Source: Corallococcus sp. NCRR | GTDB taxonomy: Bacteria; Myxococcota; Myxococcia; Myxococcales; Myxococcaceae | Assembly: GCF_026965535.1 (NCBI RefSeq) | Contig: NZ_CP114039.1 | Coordinates: forward strand, 9,035,461-9,099,460 | Length of the DNA: 64,000 nt | Direction: 5' to 3' | In this document: piece by piece, positions 37,201 through 46,500 of the stretch | Layout: every line of letters begins with the position of its first letter | Position numbering within the stretch: the stretch's first letter is position 1 | Program-made: the position numbers and the translations under genes | Notes under the pieces: generated by a model | The model's input: the letters and a program-made list of their open reading frames with translations, nothing else | Database searches by the model: none | What the model was told of the DNA's origin: nothing

Positions 37201-40200
37201 CACGGTGGATCCGGCGCGCCGCGAGGATTACTGCGCGGTGCTGGAAGCGCTGAAGAAGCAGGGCCGCGCGTTCTCCAACGTGGTGCACCTGTGGAGCCTG
37301 TCGCGTGAGTCGGCAGCGCAGGAGAAGGCGCTGGACCTGGGCTTCCACAGCCAGCTGTTCCTCGCCCGCGCCCTGGGCGACACGGGCCACATCGAGCCGC
37401 TCACCTGGTCCGTGGTGACCAGCCGCTCGGCTCGCGTGGAGCAGGCGGACGCGCAGCTGCCGGAGCAGGCCCTGCTGGTGGGCCCCACGCGCGTGCTGCC
37501 GCAGGAGTACCCGAACCTCGCGTGCCGCTTCGTGGACGTGGTGCCCGGCGACGCGGGCGCGGTGGCGAACCGGTTGGCCGCGGAGCTGGGCGCCGAACCG
37601 CGTGACGCGGTGGTGGCCCTGCGTGGCCGCCAGCGCTGGGTGCAGACCTTCGAGCCCGTGCGCCTGGAGGCGGCCGGCGCGGAGGTGCTGCGCGACGGCG
37701 GCGCGTACCTCATCACGGACGGCCTCACCGGCATCGGCCATGCGCTGGCGTCCGAGTTGGCGACGGTGCACCACGCGAAGCTGACGCTGGTGGAGACGGC
37801 GGACTTCCCCAGCCGCGGCCAGTGGACGGCGTGGGTGGAGAAGCACGGCGTGCAGGACGCGGTGTCCCGCCGCATCCAGCGCGCGCTGGCCCTGGAGCGC
37901 ACGGGCGTGGAGATGCTGGTGCTGCCCGCGTCCCTCACCGACGTGGAGTCCATGCGCGGCGTGGTGGACGCGGCGGTGGCGCGCTTCGGCGGCATCGACG
38001 GCGTCATCCACGCGGCGGGAGGCATGCAGGGCGCCACGCTGGGCACCATCGCGGAGACGGGCCCGGACGAGTGCGCCTGGCACTTCCGCCCGCAGGTGCA
38101 CGGCGTGCGCGTGCTGGAGCAGGTGCTCCCGAAGGAAGGCCCCGCGTTCTGTCTGCTCGTGTCGTCGCTGTCGTCCGTCCTGGGCGGCCTGGGACAGGTG
38201 GCGCAGGCCTCCGCCAGCGCCTTCATGGACGCGTTCGCCGAAGCGTGCACGGAGGGCTTCGCCTACCCGTGGCTGAGCGTGGACTGGGACGCGTGGCAGT
38301 TCGCGGACGCGCAGGCCATGGCGGAGCTGTCCCCCACGCTGGCCCAGTTCGCCATCCAGCCCGCGGAAGGTCTGGAGGCGCTGCGCCGCGCGCTGTCGCA
38401 TGGCGAGAGTGGCCGGCTCGCGGTCTCCACCGGTGACCTGGCCGCGCGCCGCCGTCAGGGCCCGCGTCCCGCGAAGACGGTGAAGGGCAAGAAGGACGCG
38501 GCGAAGGGCAACAAGCACGCGCGCCCGTCCATCCTCACGCCGTACGCCGCGCCTCGCACGGAGCTGGAGAAGACCGTCGCGGGCATCTGGGAGCAGGTGC
38601 TGGGCATCGACGGCATCGGCATCAACGACAACTTCTTCGAGCTGGGCGGCCACTCGCTGCTGGCCACGCAGCTGCGCAACCACATCCACGCGGTGCTGAA
38701 GGTGGACCTGTCGCTGCGCGGCCTCTTCGAGACGCCCACCGTCGCGGGCGTCGCCGGGCGCGTGGAGCAGGAGCTGGGCAAGCGCGCGGCCTCCACGGAG
38801 AAGCCCATCGCGGAGCGCCTGCGCACCGCGTTCCCCACCGAGCGCCCCGCCCTGCTCACCGAGTACCTGCGCCACCACATCTCCGAAGGCCTGCGCATCC
38901 CGTTGGACAAGCTGCCCGCCGACGGCAGCCTCAAGGGCTACGACCTGCACGCGCTGGGCGCGGAGCTGGAGTACGACCTGCGGCAGGACTTCAAGTTCCA
39001 GCTCTACCCGCACGAGGTGCAGGCGCACCCGTCCATCCCGGAGCTGTCGAAGTACCTGCTGGTGGAGATGGACCGGCTCCAGGACCCGCAGCGCTTCGCG
39101 GAGAACAAGCCGCTGTCCGCGTACCCGCTGAAGCCCTACCGCGCCCAGACGTCCGGCGCGCAGCGCACCAACACGGCGAAGAAGAACCCGCCCATGGTGT
39201 TCGTGCACTCCAGCCCGCGCGCGGGCTCCACGCTGTTCCGCGTGATGCTCGCGGGCCACCCGCGGCTGTTCTGCCCGCCGGAAGTGAACCTGCTCTTCTT
39301 CGAGGGCATGCGCGAGTGGCGCGAGAACATCGGCTTCGGCTCCGAGATGGAGTGGACCACGGGCGGCCTGCAGTGGGCGCTCATGGAGCTGGAGAAGCTG
39401 GACTCGCCCGCCGGCGCCGCGCTGGTGGACCGGCTCGTTGCTGACGACGTGTCCGCGCAGGACGTCTACCGCCGCCTCCAGGAGAAGTCGTCGCCCCGGC
39501 TGCTCGTGGACAAGACGCCCACGTACGCCATGGACGTGGAGACGCTGGAGCGCGCGGAGCGGATGTTCGAGGGCAACAAGTACATCTACCTCTACCGCCA
39601 CCCGCTCCCGGTGATGGAGTCCATCCTCCGGATGCGCTTCGACCGCCTCTTCGCCGCCGGCCTCTTCGGTGACGCGGACGTGGACCCCTACGTGGTGGCG
39701 GAGACGGTGTGGGCTCTGTCCAACCGGAACCTGCTCCACTTCTTCGACGGCATCGGGAAGGACCGCTGCCACTGGGTGCGCTACGAGGACCTGGTCGCGG
39801 ACCCCACGAAGGTGATGACCGGCGTGGCCCACTTCCTGGGGCTCGAGTTCGACGAGCGCATGGTCCAGCCGTACGACGGCAAGAAGGACCGCATGATGGG
39901 CGGCCTGGGCGACCCGAACATCCTCCAGCACCAGGGCATCGAGAAGAAGATGGGCGAGTCCTGGAAGCGCATCAAGTGGCCCCGCCCCTTCGACGCCACC
40001 ACCCACGCCGTCATCGAGCGGCTGGGCTACTCCGTGGAGGGCGCCACGCCCACGCAGCCCCTGGTGGCCGCGCAGCCGGTGGCCACGCCCGCCGCGAAGC
40101 AGAAGGTCACGGCGGCCGAGGCGGAGAAGCTGCTGGAGAACATGGACCAACTGTCGGACGAACAGGTGGCGGAGCTGCTCGCGGTGCTGGAAGACGCGGG

Positions 40201-40246
40201 CGGCGGTGACGGTGGTGACAGCAGCAGCAGCGAGGACGCGGCCTGA
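34274..40246 (+). CDS. type I PKS: KS-AT-KR-ACP, ACP-like segment, sulfotransferase
   Basis: A 1990-residue protein. The KS has Cys182 (SACSTSLVATH) and both His (EAHGTGT, NIGHLANAAG). The AT has GHSIGEY and HAFH (malonyl type). The KR (about 1140-1390) looks inactive: the NADPH loop is TDGLTGIG, and the Tyr position is Gln1311 (GQVAQASAS). The ACP has Ser1461 (FELGGHSL). A further helical ACP-like stretch (about 1510-1600) has GYDLHALGAEL, where the pantetheine Ser should be, and no Ser. Residues about 1640-1910 are a sulfotransferase domain (SSPRAGSTLFR as the 5'-phosphosulfate loop). The acidic, helical C-terminus (LSDEQVAELLAVLE) looks like a docking segment. In curacin-type lines a sulfotransferase sulfates a beta-hydroxyl before a thioesterase; no thioesterase follows here. 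The stop is 2 nt before the next start. Confidence 0.9.
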   Translation: MSAESNIDAQAIAIVGMAGRFPGAPDLDSFWKNLRDGVESIQPVPDAELEKLGVDPVLRKDPRHVKASAALAGMELFDAGFFGFTPREAELMDPQHRVFLECAWEALEKAGHTPEGFDGSVGVFAGAATNTYLVFHLVPNFDQLSGMDQVQVDVNNGGDFLATRVAYKLNLRGPSYSITSACSTSLVATHAACQSLLNEECDLALAGGVSVHVKHPEGYPFVPGGIVSPDGHCRAFDAKAEGTVFGSGVGVVVLKRLADAIEDGDHIHAIIKGSAINNDGALKVGFTAPSVEGQATVITEALGAAGVAPETIGYLEAHGTGTKMGDPIEVRALNKAFKFRSAAAKANPPKIPVGSLKSNIGHLANAAGVSSLIKAVMTLENRQIPPSLHVTEVNPEIPFAGGPFFVNSKLTDWQANPKHPRRAGVSSFGVGGTNAHVVLEEAPALPPSGASRPAQLVVLSAKSDAALDAATKNLAAHLKAHPAQALADVAFTLQTGRQAMAKRRVLVCRDRDDALAALEVENSPRQWTHAPDVHERPVAFLFPGQGSQYVGMARDLYASEPTFKRHLDACADKLTPHLGLDLRTVLFPEASKAEAATQALTRTELTQPALFAVEYALAKLWMAWGVKPSAMLGHSIGEYVAACLAGVFSLDDALALVAARGKLMQGLPSGAMLSAKLEESALKPLLPANVSVAAVNAPGFTVVAGPTDAVDALQAKLEAQGVEVSRLHTSHAFHSAMMDPILATFTARVRQVKLNAPGLPFLSNVTGTWIEAAQATDPGYWATHLRQGVRFSAGLQELSRKWPQAALLEVGPGTVLATLAKQQPGAEARVIISSTRHPREQAPDLQVLLGALGRLWLNGVTVDWKGFAANEQRRRVPLPTYPFQRERYWIDAKPLGGGARADAPASLTKRPDVADWFYAPSWKLSPLPKAKDAAGAGWLVLADDTGVAEALAPKLNGDVFRVVPGARFEQRPDGTFTVDPARREDYCAVLEALKKQGRAFSNVVHLWSLSRESAAQEKALDLGFHSQLFLARALGDTGHIEPLTWSVVTSRSARVEQADAQLPEQALLVGPTRVLPQEYPNLACRFVDVVPGDAGAVANRLAAELGAEPRDAVVALRGRQRWVQTFEPVRLEAAGAEVLRDGGAYLITDGLTGIGHALASELATVHHAKLTLVETADFPSRGQWTAWVEKHGVQDAVSRRIQRALALERTGVEMLVLPASLTDVESMRGVVDAAVARFGGIDGVIHAAGGMQGATLGTIAETGPDECAWHFRPQVHGVRVLEQVLPKEGPAFCLLVSSLSSVLGGLGQVAQASASAFMDAFAEACTEGFAYPWLSVDWDAWQFADAQAMAELSPTLAQFAIQPAEGLEALRRALSHGESGRLAVSTGDLAARRRQGPRPAKTVKGKKDAAKGNKHARPSILTPYAAPRTELEKTVAGIWEQVLGIDGIGINDNFFELGGHSLLATQLRNHIHAVLKVDLSLRGLFETPTVAGVAGRVEQELGKRAASTEKPIAERLRTAFPTERPALLTEYLRHHISEGLRIPLDKLPADGSLKGYDLHALGAELEYDLRQDFKFQLYPHEVQAHPSIPELSKYLLVEMDRLQDPQRFAENKPLSAYPLKPYRAQTSGAQRTNTAKKNPPMVFVHSSPRAGSTLFRVMLAGHPRLFCPPEVNLLFFEGMREWRENIGFGSEMEWTTGGLQWALMELEKLDSPAGAALVDRLVADDVSAQDVYRRLQEKSSPRLLVDKTPTYAMDVETLERAERMFEGNKYIYLYRHPLPVMESILRMRFDRLFAAGLFGDADVDPYVVAETVWALSNRNLLHFFDGIGKDRCHWVRYEDLVADPTKVMTGVAHFLGLEFDERMVQPYDGKKDRMMGGLGDPNILQHQGIEKKMGESWKRIKWPRPFDATTHAVIERLGYSVEGATPTQPLVAAQPVATPAAKQKVTAAEAEKLLENMDQLSDEQVAELLAVLEDAGGGDGGDSSSSEDAA
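36356..36496 (+). repeat. AT-domain repeat copy 1 (in second PKS)
   Basis: A 141-bp stretch within the acyltransferase coding region that matches 45628-45768 in the third PKS with seven differences by my count, including the third positions of codons. It encodes the segment ending in the HAFH specificity motif. The near-identity exceeds that of the flanks and suggests recent conversion or duplication between modules. Confidence 0.75.
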
Positions 40247-40248
40247 AC

Positions 40249-43200
40249 ATGACGCCCGAAGAGAAGCGAGCACGCCTGGCGCAGCTCCTGAAGGACAAGT
40301 CGCGCCCTGCCTCGAAGCAGGCGCCCCTGTCCTTCGCGCAGGAGCGGATGTGGTTCCTGGACAAGTGGAGCCCCGGCAGCGCGGCCTTCCACATGCCCAC
40401 CGCGGTGCGCCTGACGGGCACCGTTGACACGGACGCGCTGCGCCGCGCCCTGGCCCTGCTGGTGGAGCGGCACGACACGCTGCGCACCACCTTCCAGGAG
40501 CGTGAGGGCGGCGCCGCGCAGGTCATCGCCGCCACGGGCGAGGTGCCGCTGGAGGTGATGGACCTCCAAGGGCTGCCGGTGACGGAGCGTGAGGCCGAAG
40601 CCCAGCGGCGCGTGGTGACACTCGCGCAGCAGCCGTTCAGCCTGGAGCAGGGGCCGCTGTTGCGCGCGGTGCTGATGCTCCTGGGCAACGGGGAGCAGGT
40701 GCTGCTGATTGATCAGCACCACATCGTCTCCGACGGCTGGTCCATGGGCGTGCTCGTGCACGAACTGGCCGTGCTCTATCGAGCCTGCCTGGAGGGCCAG
40801 CCCTCTCCGCTCAAGCCCCTGCCGCTCCAGTACGCGGACTGGGCGGCGTGGCAGAAGGAGTGGCTCCAGGGCGCGGAGCTGGAGCGCCAGCTCACCTACT
40901 GGAAGAACCGCCTCAACCCGAACGCGCTGCTGGAGCTGCCGCAGGACAAGCCGCGTCCGGCGCTGATGAGCTCCAAGGGCGAGCGGCAGGTGATGCACCT
41001 GTCCCCCGCGCTGACCCAGGCGCTCAAGGCGCTGGGCCAGCGCGAGGGCCGCACGCTCTTCGTCACGCTGCTGTCCGCCTTCAACGTCCTCTTGTCCCGC
41101 TACACCGGCCAGGACGACATCGTGGTGGGCACGCCCATCGCGGGCCGTCCGCGCGCGGAGGTGGAGGGGCTCATCGGCCTGTTCGTGAACATGCTGGCGC
41201 TGCGCTCGGACCTGTCCGGCAAGCCCACGTTCAAGGAGCTGCTCCACCGCGTGCACGAGTCCACGCTGGACGCGTACGCGCACCAGGACATCCCTTCGAG
41301 CGGCTGGTGGACGCGCTCAAGCCGGAGCGGCACCTCAGCCACTCGCCCATCTTCCAGGTGATGTTCGTCCTGCAGAACGCGCCCATGCCGGCCCTGGAGG
41401 CCCCGGGCGTGGTGATGGAGGCGAAGCCGGTGGACACCGGCACGACGAAGTACGACCTGTCGCTGCTGCTGGTGGACCTGCCGCAGGGCCTGCGCGTCAC
41501 CGCCGAGTACAGCACCGACCTCTTCGAGCGCTCCACGGCGGAGCGGCTCCTGGGCCACTACCTGACGCTGCTCGAAGGCATCGTCGCGCGGCCGGACGTG
41601 CCCATCTCCCGCCTGCCGCTCCTGCCCGACGCCGAGCGCCAGCGCGTGATGCACGGCTGGAACGACACCGCCGTCACGCACCCGAAGGACGCGACGCTCA
41701 CGTCGCTCATCGAGGCGCAGGTGGCGCGCACGCCGGACGCGGTCGCCCTGGAGTTCGAGGGCAGCCGCCTCACCTACGGCGAGCTGGACGCCCGCGCGAA
41801 CCAACTGGCGCACGCGCTGCGCAAGCACGGCGTGGGTCCGGAAGTCCGCGTGGGCCTGTGCGTGGAGCGCTCGCTGGAGATGGTGGTGGGCCTGCTCGGC
41901 ACACTGAAGGCGGGCGGCGCCTACGTGCCGCTGGATCCGGGCTACCCGCAGGAGCGCCTGGGCTGGATGCTGGAGGACGCGCGTCCGCCAGTGCTGCTCG
42001 TGCAGGAGCGGCTGCTGGCGCGGCTGCCGGCGTCGGACGCGAAGGTGGTGAAGCTGGACACGGGCTGGGAGGAGATTGCCCGCGAGCCCACCACCGCGCC
42101 CGCGCCCACCGCCATGCCGGACTCGCTGGCGTACATCATCTTCACGTCCGGCAGCACGGGCCGCCCCAAGGGCGCGATGAACGCGCATGGCCCGGTGGTG
42201 AACCGCCTGCTGTGGATGCAGTCCGCCTACCAGCTCACGTCCCAGGACGTGGTGCTCCAGAAGACGCCGTTCAGCTTCGACGTGTCCGTCTGGGAGTTCT
42301 TCTGGCCGCTGATGACGGGCGCGAAGCTGGTGGTCGCGAAGCCCGGCGGGCACCAGGACCCGGGCTACCTCAAGGCGCTGATTGCCTCCGCGTCCGTCAC
42401 CACGCTGCACTTCGTGCCCTCCATGCTCCAGGCCTTCCTGGACGAGCCGGGTGTGTCGGAGTGCACGTCGCTCAAGCGCGTGGTGTGCAGCGGTGAAGCG
42501 CTGCCGCTGGAGCTAAAGGAACTGTGCCTGCGCACGCTGCCCGGCGCGGGGCTGCACAACCTCTACGGCCCCACCGAGGCCGCGGTGGACGTGACGTTCC
42601 ATGCGTGTAGGGCGAACGACGGCCGCCGCTCCGTGCCCATTGGCCGGCCGGTGGACAACACGCAAATCCGCATCCTGGACGCGGAGCTCCAGCCGGTGCC
42701 CCAGGGCGCCGCGGGTGAGCTGTACATCGGCGGCGTGCAGGTGGGGCGCGGTTATCTGGCGCGGCCCTCGCTGACGGCCGAGCGCTTCATCCCGGATCCG
42801 TACGCGACGGTGCCGGGCGCGCGCATGTACCGCACGGGCGACGTGGCGCGGTGGCTGCCGGACGGCGAGATCGAGTACCTGGGCCGCGCGGACTTCCAGG
42901 TGAAGATCCGCGGCCTGCGCATCGAGCTGGGCGAGATTGAATCCTCGCTGGAGAAGCACCCCACGGTGCGCCAGGCGGTGGTGCTCGCGCGCGAGGACCG
43001 GCCGGGCCAGAAGCGGCTGGTGGCCTACGTCACCGGCAAGGACGGGAAGCCGGAGGGCGCCGCGCTGCGCACGTACCTGCTGGAGCGGCTGCCCGAGTAC
43101 ATGGTGCCGTCCAACATCGTGGTGCTGGAGCGCATGCCGCTCAGCCCCAACGGCAAGGCGGACCGCAAGGCGCTGCCCGCGCCGGAGGCCGGTGGCGCGG

Positions 43201-43571
43201 ATCCGTCGCGGCCCTTCGTGGCGCCGGGGACGGCCATCGAGCAGCAGATCGCCCAGGCGTGGAAGGACCTGCTCCACGTGGAGCGGGTGGGCCTGGACGA
43301 CCCCTTCTTCGAACTGGGTGGCAATTCGCTGCTCGCGCTCCAGTTGCACCGCCGGTTGACGGCGGAGCTCGGCGTGACGCTGGCGCTCACGGACCTCTTC
43401 CAGTACCCCACCGTGCGGGCACTGGCGGCGCGGCTGTCGCGCCGGGAGGACACGCCTTCGGAGGACGCGGCGCAGGCGGGCCGCTCCCGTGCCGAGGCGC
43501 GACGCACGGTCAACCGCCGCGCGGGGGCCTCGCGCGGTCGGGTGGAAACGGATGGAGACGCGGATGAGTGA
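40249..43571 (+). CDS. NRPS module C-A(Ser)-PCP, interrupted by a one-base deletion
   Basis: Coding begins at the ATG 2 nt after the preceding stop. The frame runs to 41361 as a C domain (HHIVSDGWS intact), then loses register. The same protein continues in the -1 frame to 43571, with DIP before and FERLVDALKPERHLSHSP after the break, exactly the conserved HQDIPFERLV block. One C is missing in the run at 41292-41294. The rejoined chain is about 1107 residues: C (about 20-450), A (about 475-990), PCP (Ser at codon 43326, FELGGNSLL). The A-domain specificity residues read D-V-W-H-V-S-L-V-D-K, matching serine codes. The tail is Arg-rich. The coding overlaps the next PKS start by 8 nt. Either a sequencing error or a genuine inactivating mutation is possible. 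Confidence 0.88.
41290..41297 (+). other. frameshift site (missing C in a C run) in the Ser-NRPS gene
   Basis: The sequence reads ATCCCTTC where the conserved protein requires ATCCCCTTC or another CCN codon. Frame changes from 40249-type to 43571-type at this point, and conserved C-domain residues continue without a gap on both sides. Homopolymer location makes a sequencing or assembly error a serious possibility. Confidence 0.85.
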
Positions 43572-46500
43572 CGCAGTGGGTGGTGGCGAGGAGCGCATCG
43601 CGATCGTCGGCCTGTCGGGCCGCTTCCCGGGTGCGCAAACGCTGGAGGGCTTCTGGGAGATGCTCCGGCGCGGCGGCGACGCGCGCCGCGTGCCCACGGA
43701 CGCGGAGCTGGATGACGCGGGCGTTCCCCAGGCCCTGCGCGCCCATCCGCAGTGGGTGCGCTCCAGCTACGTGCTGGAGGACGCCACGGAGTTCGACGCG
43801 GGCCTCTTCGGCTACAGCCCGCGCGAGGCGGAGCTGATGGACCCCCAGCAGCGCATCTTCATGGAGTGCGCGTGGGAGTCGCTGGACAACGCCGGCTACG
43901 ACCCGGGCCGCTTCAAGGGCGCGGTGGCCGTCTACGCGAGCGTGAGCCTGAGCTCGTACCTGCTGCGCGCGCTGATGCGGCAGCCGGACCTGATGGACGC
44001 GGCCGGTTCGTTCGGCGTGATGCTGGCCAACGACAAGGACTACGTGGCCACGCGCGTGTCCCACCGGCTGGGCCTGCGCGGCCCCTCGGCGACGGTGCAG
44101 ACCGCGTGCTCCAGCTCGCTGGTGGCGCTCCACCTGGCGTGCCAGAGCCTGCTGTCCGGCGAGAGCGACATGGCGCTCGCGGGCGGCTCGTCCGTGTCCT
44201 TCCCGCAGACGGCGGGCTACCTCTACCAGGAGGGGATGATCTTCTCGCCGGACGGCTACTGCCGTGCGTTCGACGCGAAGGCCAACGGCACCGTGCGCGG
44301 CGCGGGCGCGGCGGTGGTGGTGCTCAAGCGCCTGTCCGACGCGCTGAAGGACGGCGACACCATCCACGGCGTGCTGCTGGGCACGGCGGTGAACAACGAC
44401 GGCGCGGGCAAGGTGGGCTTCACCGCGCCCAGCGTGGAGGGCCAGGCCGCGGTCATCGCGGAGGCGCTCGCCATCTCCGGCGTCACGCCGGACGACATCC
44501 AGTACGTGGAGGCCCACGCGACGGGCACCCCGCTGGGCGACCCGATTGAAGTGGCCGCGCTCAACCAGGCCTTCGGCGGCAAGGAGACGGGCCAGAAGCG
44601 CGTGGCGCTGGGCTCGCTCAAGGCGGCCATCGGACACCTGGACGCGGCGGCCGGCATCGCGGGCGTGGTGAAGACGGTGCTCGCCATGGAGCACGGCGAG
44701 ATTCCAGCGAGCCCTCACTTCGAGAAGCCCAACCCCGTCATCGACTTCGACGCGGGTCCCTTCTTCGTGCCCTCGCAGCCCCGGCCGTGGACGTCCCCGA
44801 ACGGGCCGCGCCGCGCGGGCGTGAGCGCCTTCGGCATCGGCGGCACCAACACGCACGTCATCCTGGAGGAGGCCCCGAAGGCGGCAGCCCCCGCGCCGTC
44901 CAAGCGCGCGTGGCACGTGCTGCCCCTGTCCGCCCGCACGCCCGCGGCGCTGGACGCGGCGACGGAGCAACTGGCCTCGCACCTGGACGCGAACCCCAAC
45001 GTGTCCCTGTCGGACGTGGCCTACACGCTCCAGGTGGGACGTCACGCGCACGAGCACCGGCGCGCGGTGGTGGTGAAGGACGTGGCGGACGCGAAGGCGG
45101 CGCTGCGGGACGCGCGCCGATTGCTGGGCGGCTCCGGCACCAACACGCGCCGGCCGGTGGTGTTCCTCTTCTCCGGCCAGGGTTCGCAGTACGTGGACAT
45201 GGGCCGGGGCCTCTATGAGCAGGAGCCCGCCTTCCGCGCGGAGGTGGACGCGTGCGCGGAGAAGCTGAAAGCCCACCTGGGCCTGGACCTGCGCACCGTG
45301 CTCTATCCGCCCGCGGACGGACGGGAGAAGGCGACGGAGCAGCTCAAGCAGACCTCGCTCACGCAGCCCGCGCTGTTCGTCATCGAGTACGCGCTCGCGA
45401 AGCTGTGGGCGTCCTGGGGCGTGACGCCGCAGGCGATGGTGGGCCACAGCATCGGTGAGTACGTGGCCGCGTGCCTGTCGGGCGTGTTCAGCCTGGACGA
45501 CGCGCTGGCGCTGGTGGCCACGCGCGGCCGGCTGATGCAGTCGCTGCCCTCGGGCTCCATGCTGTCCGTGCGGATGACGCCGGAGGCGCTGGCGCCGCTG
45601 ATGGACGCGCGCATCTCCGTGGCGGCCGTGAACGCGCCGGGTTTCACCGTCGTGGCGGGCCCCACCGACGCGGTGGACGCGCTCCAGGCGAAGCTGGAGG
45701 CGCAGAAGGTGGAGGTGTCGCGGCTGCACACGTCGCACGCGTTCCACTCCCAGATGATGGACCCCATCGTGGAGGAGTTCCGCCAGGCGGTGGCGAAGGT
45801 CGCTCGCAAGGAGCCCAAGGACCTCTACCTGTCCAACGTCACCGGCACCTGGGTAACGCGCGAGGACGCGGTGAGCCCGGCGTACTGGGCGCGCCACCTG
45901 CGCGACGCCGTGCGCTTCCAGGACTCGGCGACGCTGCTGTTGAACGACCCGGAGCATGTCTTCCTGGAGGTCGGACCCGGCAACGCGCTGGCCACGCTGG
46001 TGCGCCGCAACGCACAAGAAGGCACCTTCCCGTCCATCCTCACGACGCTGCCCGCGCCGCGCGACGCCCAGCAGGATGCGCTCGCGCACGCCGCGGATGC
46101 GTTCGCGAAGCTGTGGCTCGCGGGCGCGAAGACGATTGCGGGCCGCGTCTACAAGGGCGAGTCCCGCCGCCGCATCCCCCTGCCCGCCTACCCCTTCCAG
46201 CGCGAGCGCTACGACCTGCTCAAGGGTCCGCCGCCCGCGCTGCCTCGCACCGCCGCCACGCGGCCCGCGACGACGCAGGGTGTGGAGTTGACCGTCCCCG
46301 CGTGGCCGCGCACGCGCGCCTCGCCGCAGGTGCCGTCGCTCTCCGGCCAGCGTTGGCTGGTGCTGGAGGCGGACACGCCGGTGGCCGCGCGCGTGTCGGA
46401 GCGGCTGCGCCAGGCGGGCGCGGACGTGGTGTCGCTCGTCGCGGGACAGGGCGCGTCGGATCCGGTGACGAAGCGCTTCGCCGTGGATCCCTCGTCCCCG

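Noticed and set aside
44500..44560. EAHATGT in the third KS as a loss of catalytic His
   Set aside because: The His is present; only the Gly after it is Ala, which is not a loss of a catalytic residue.
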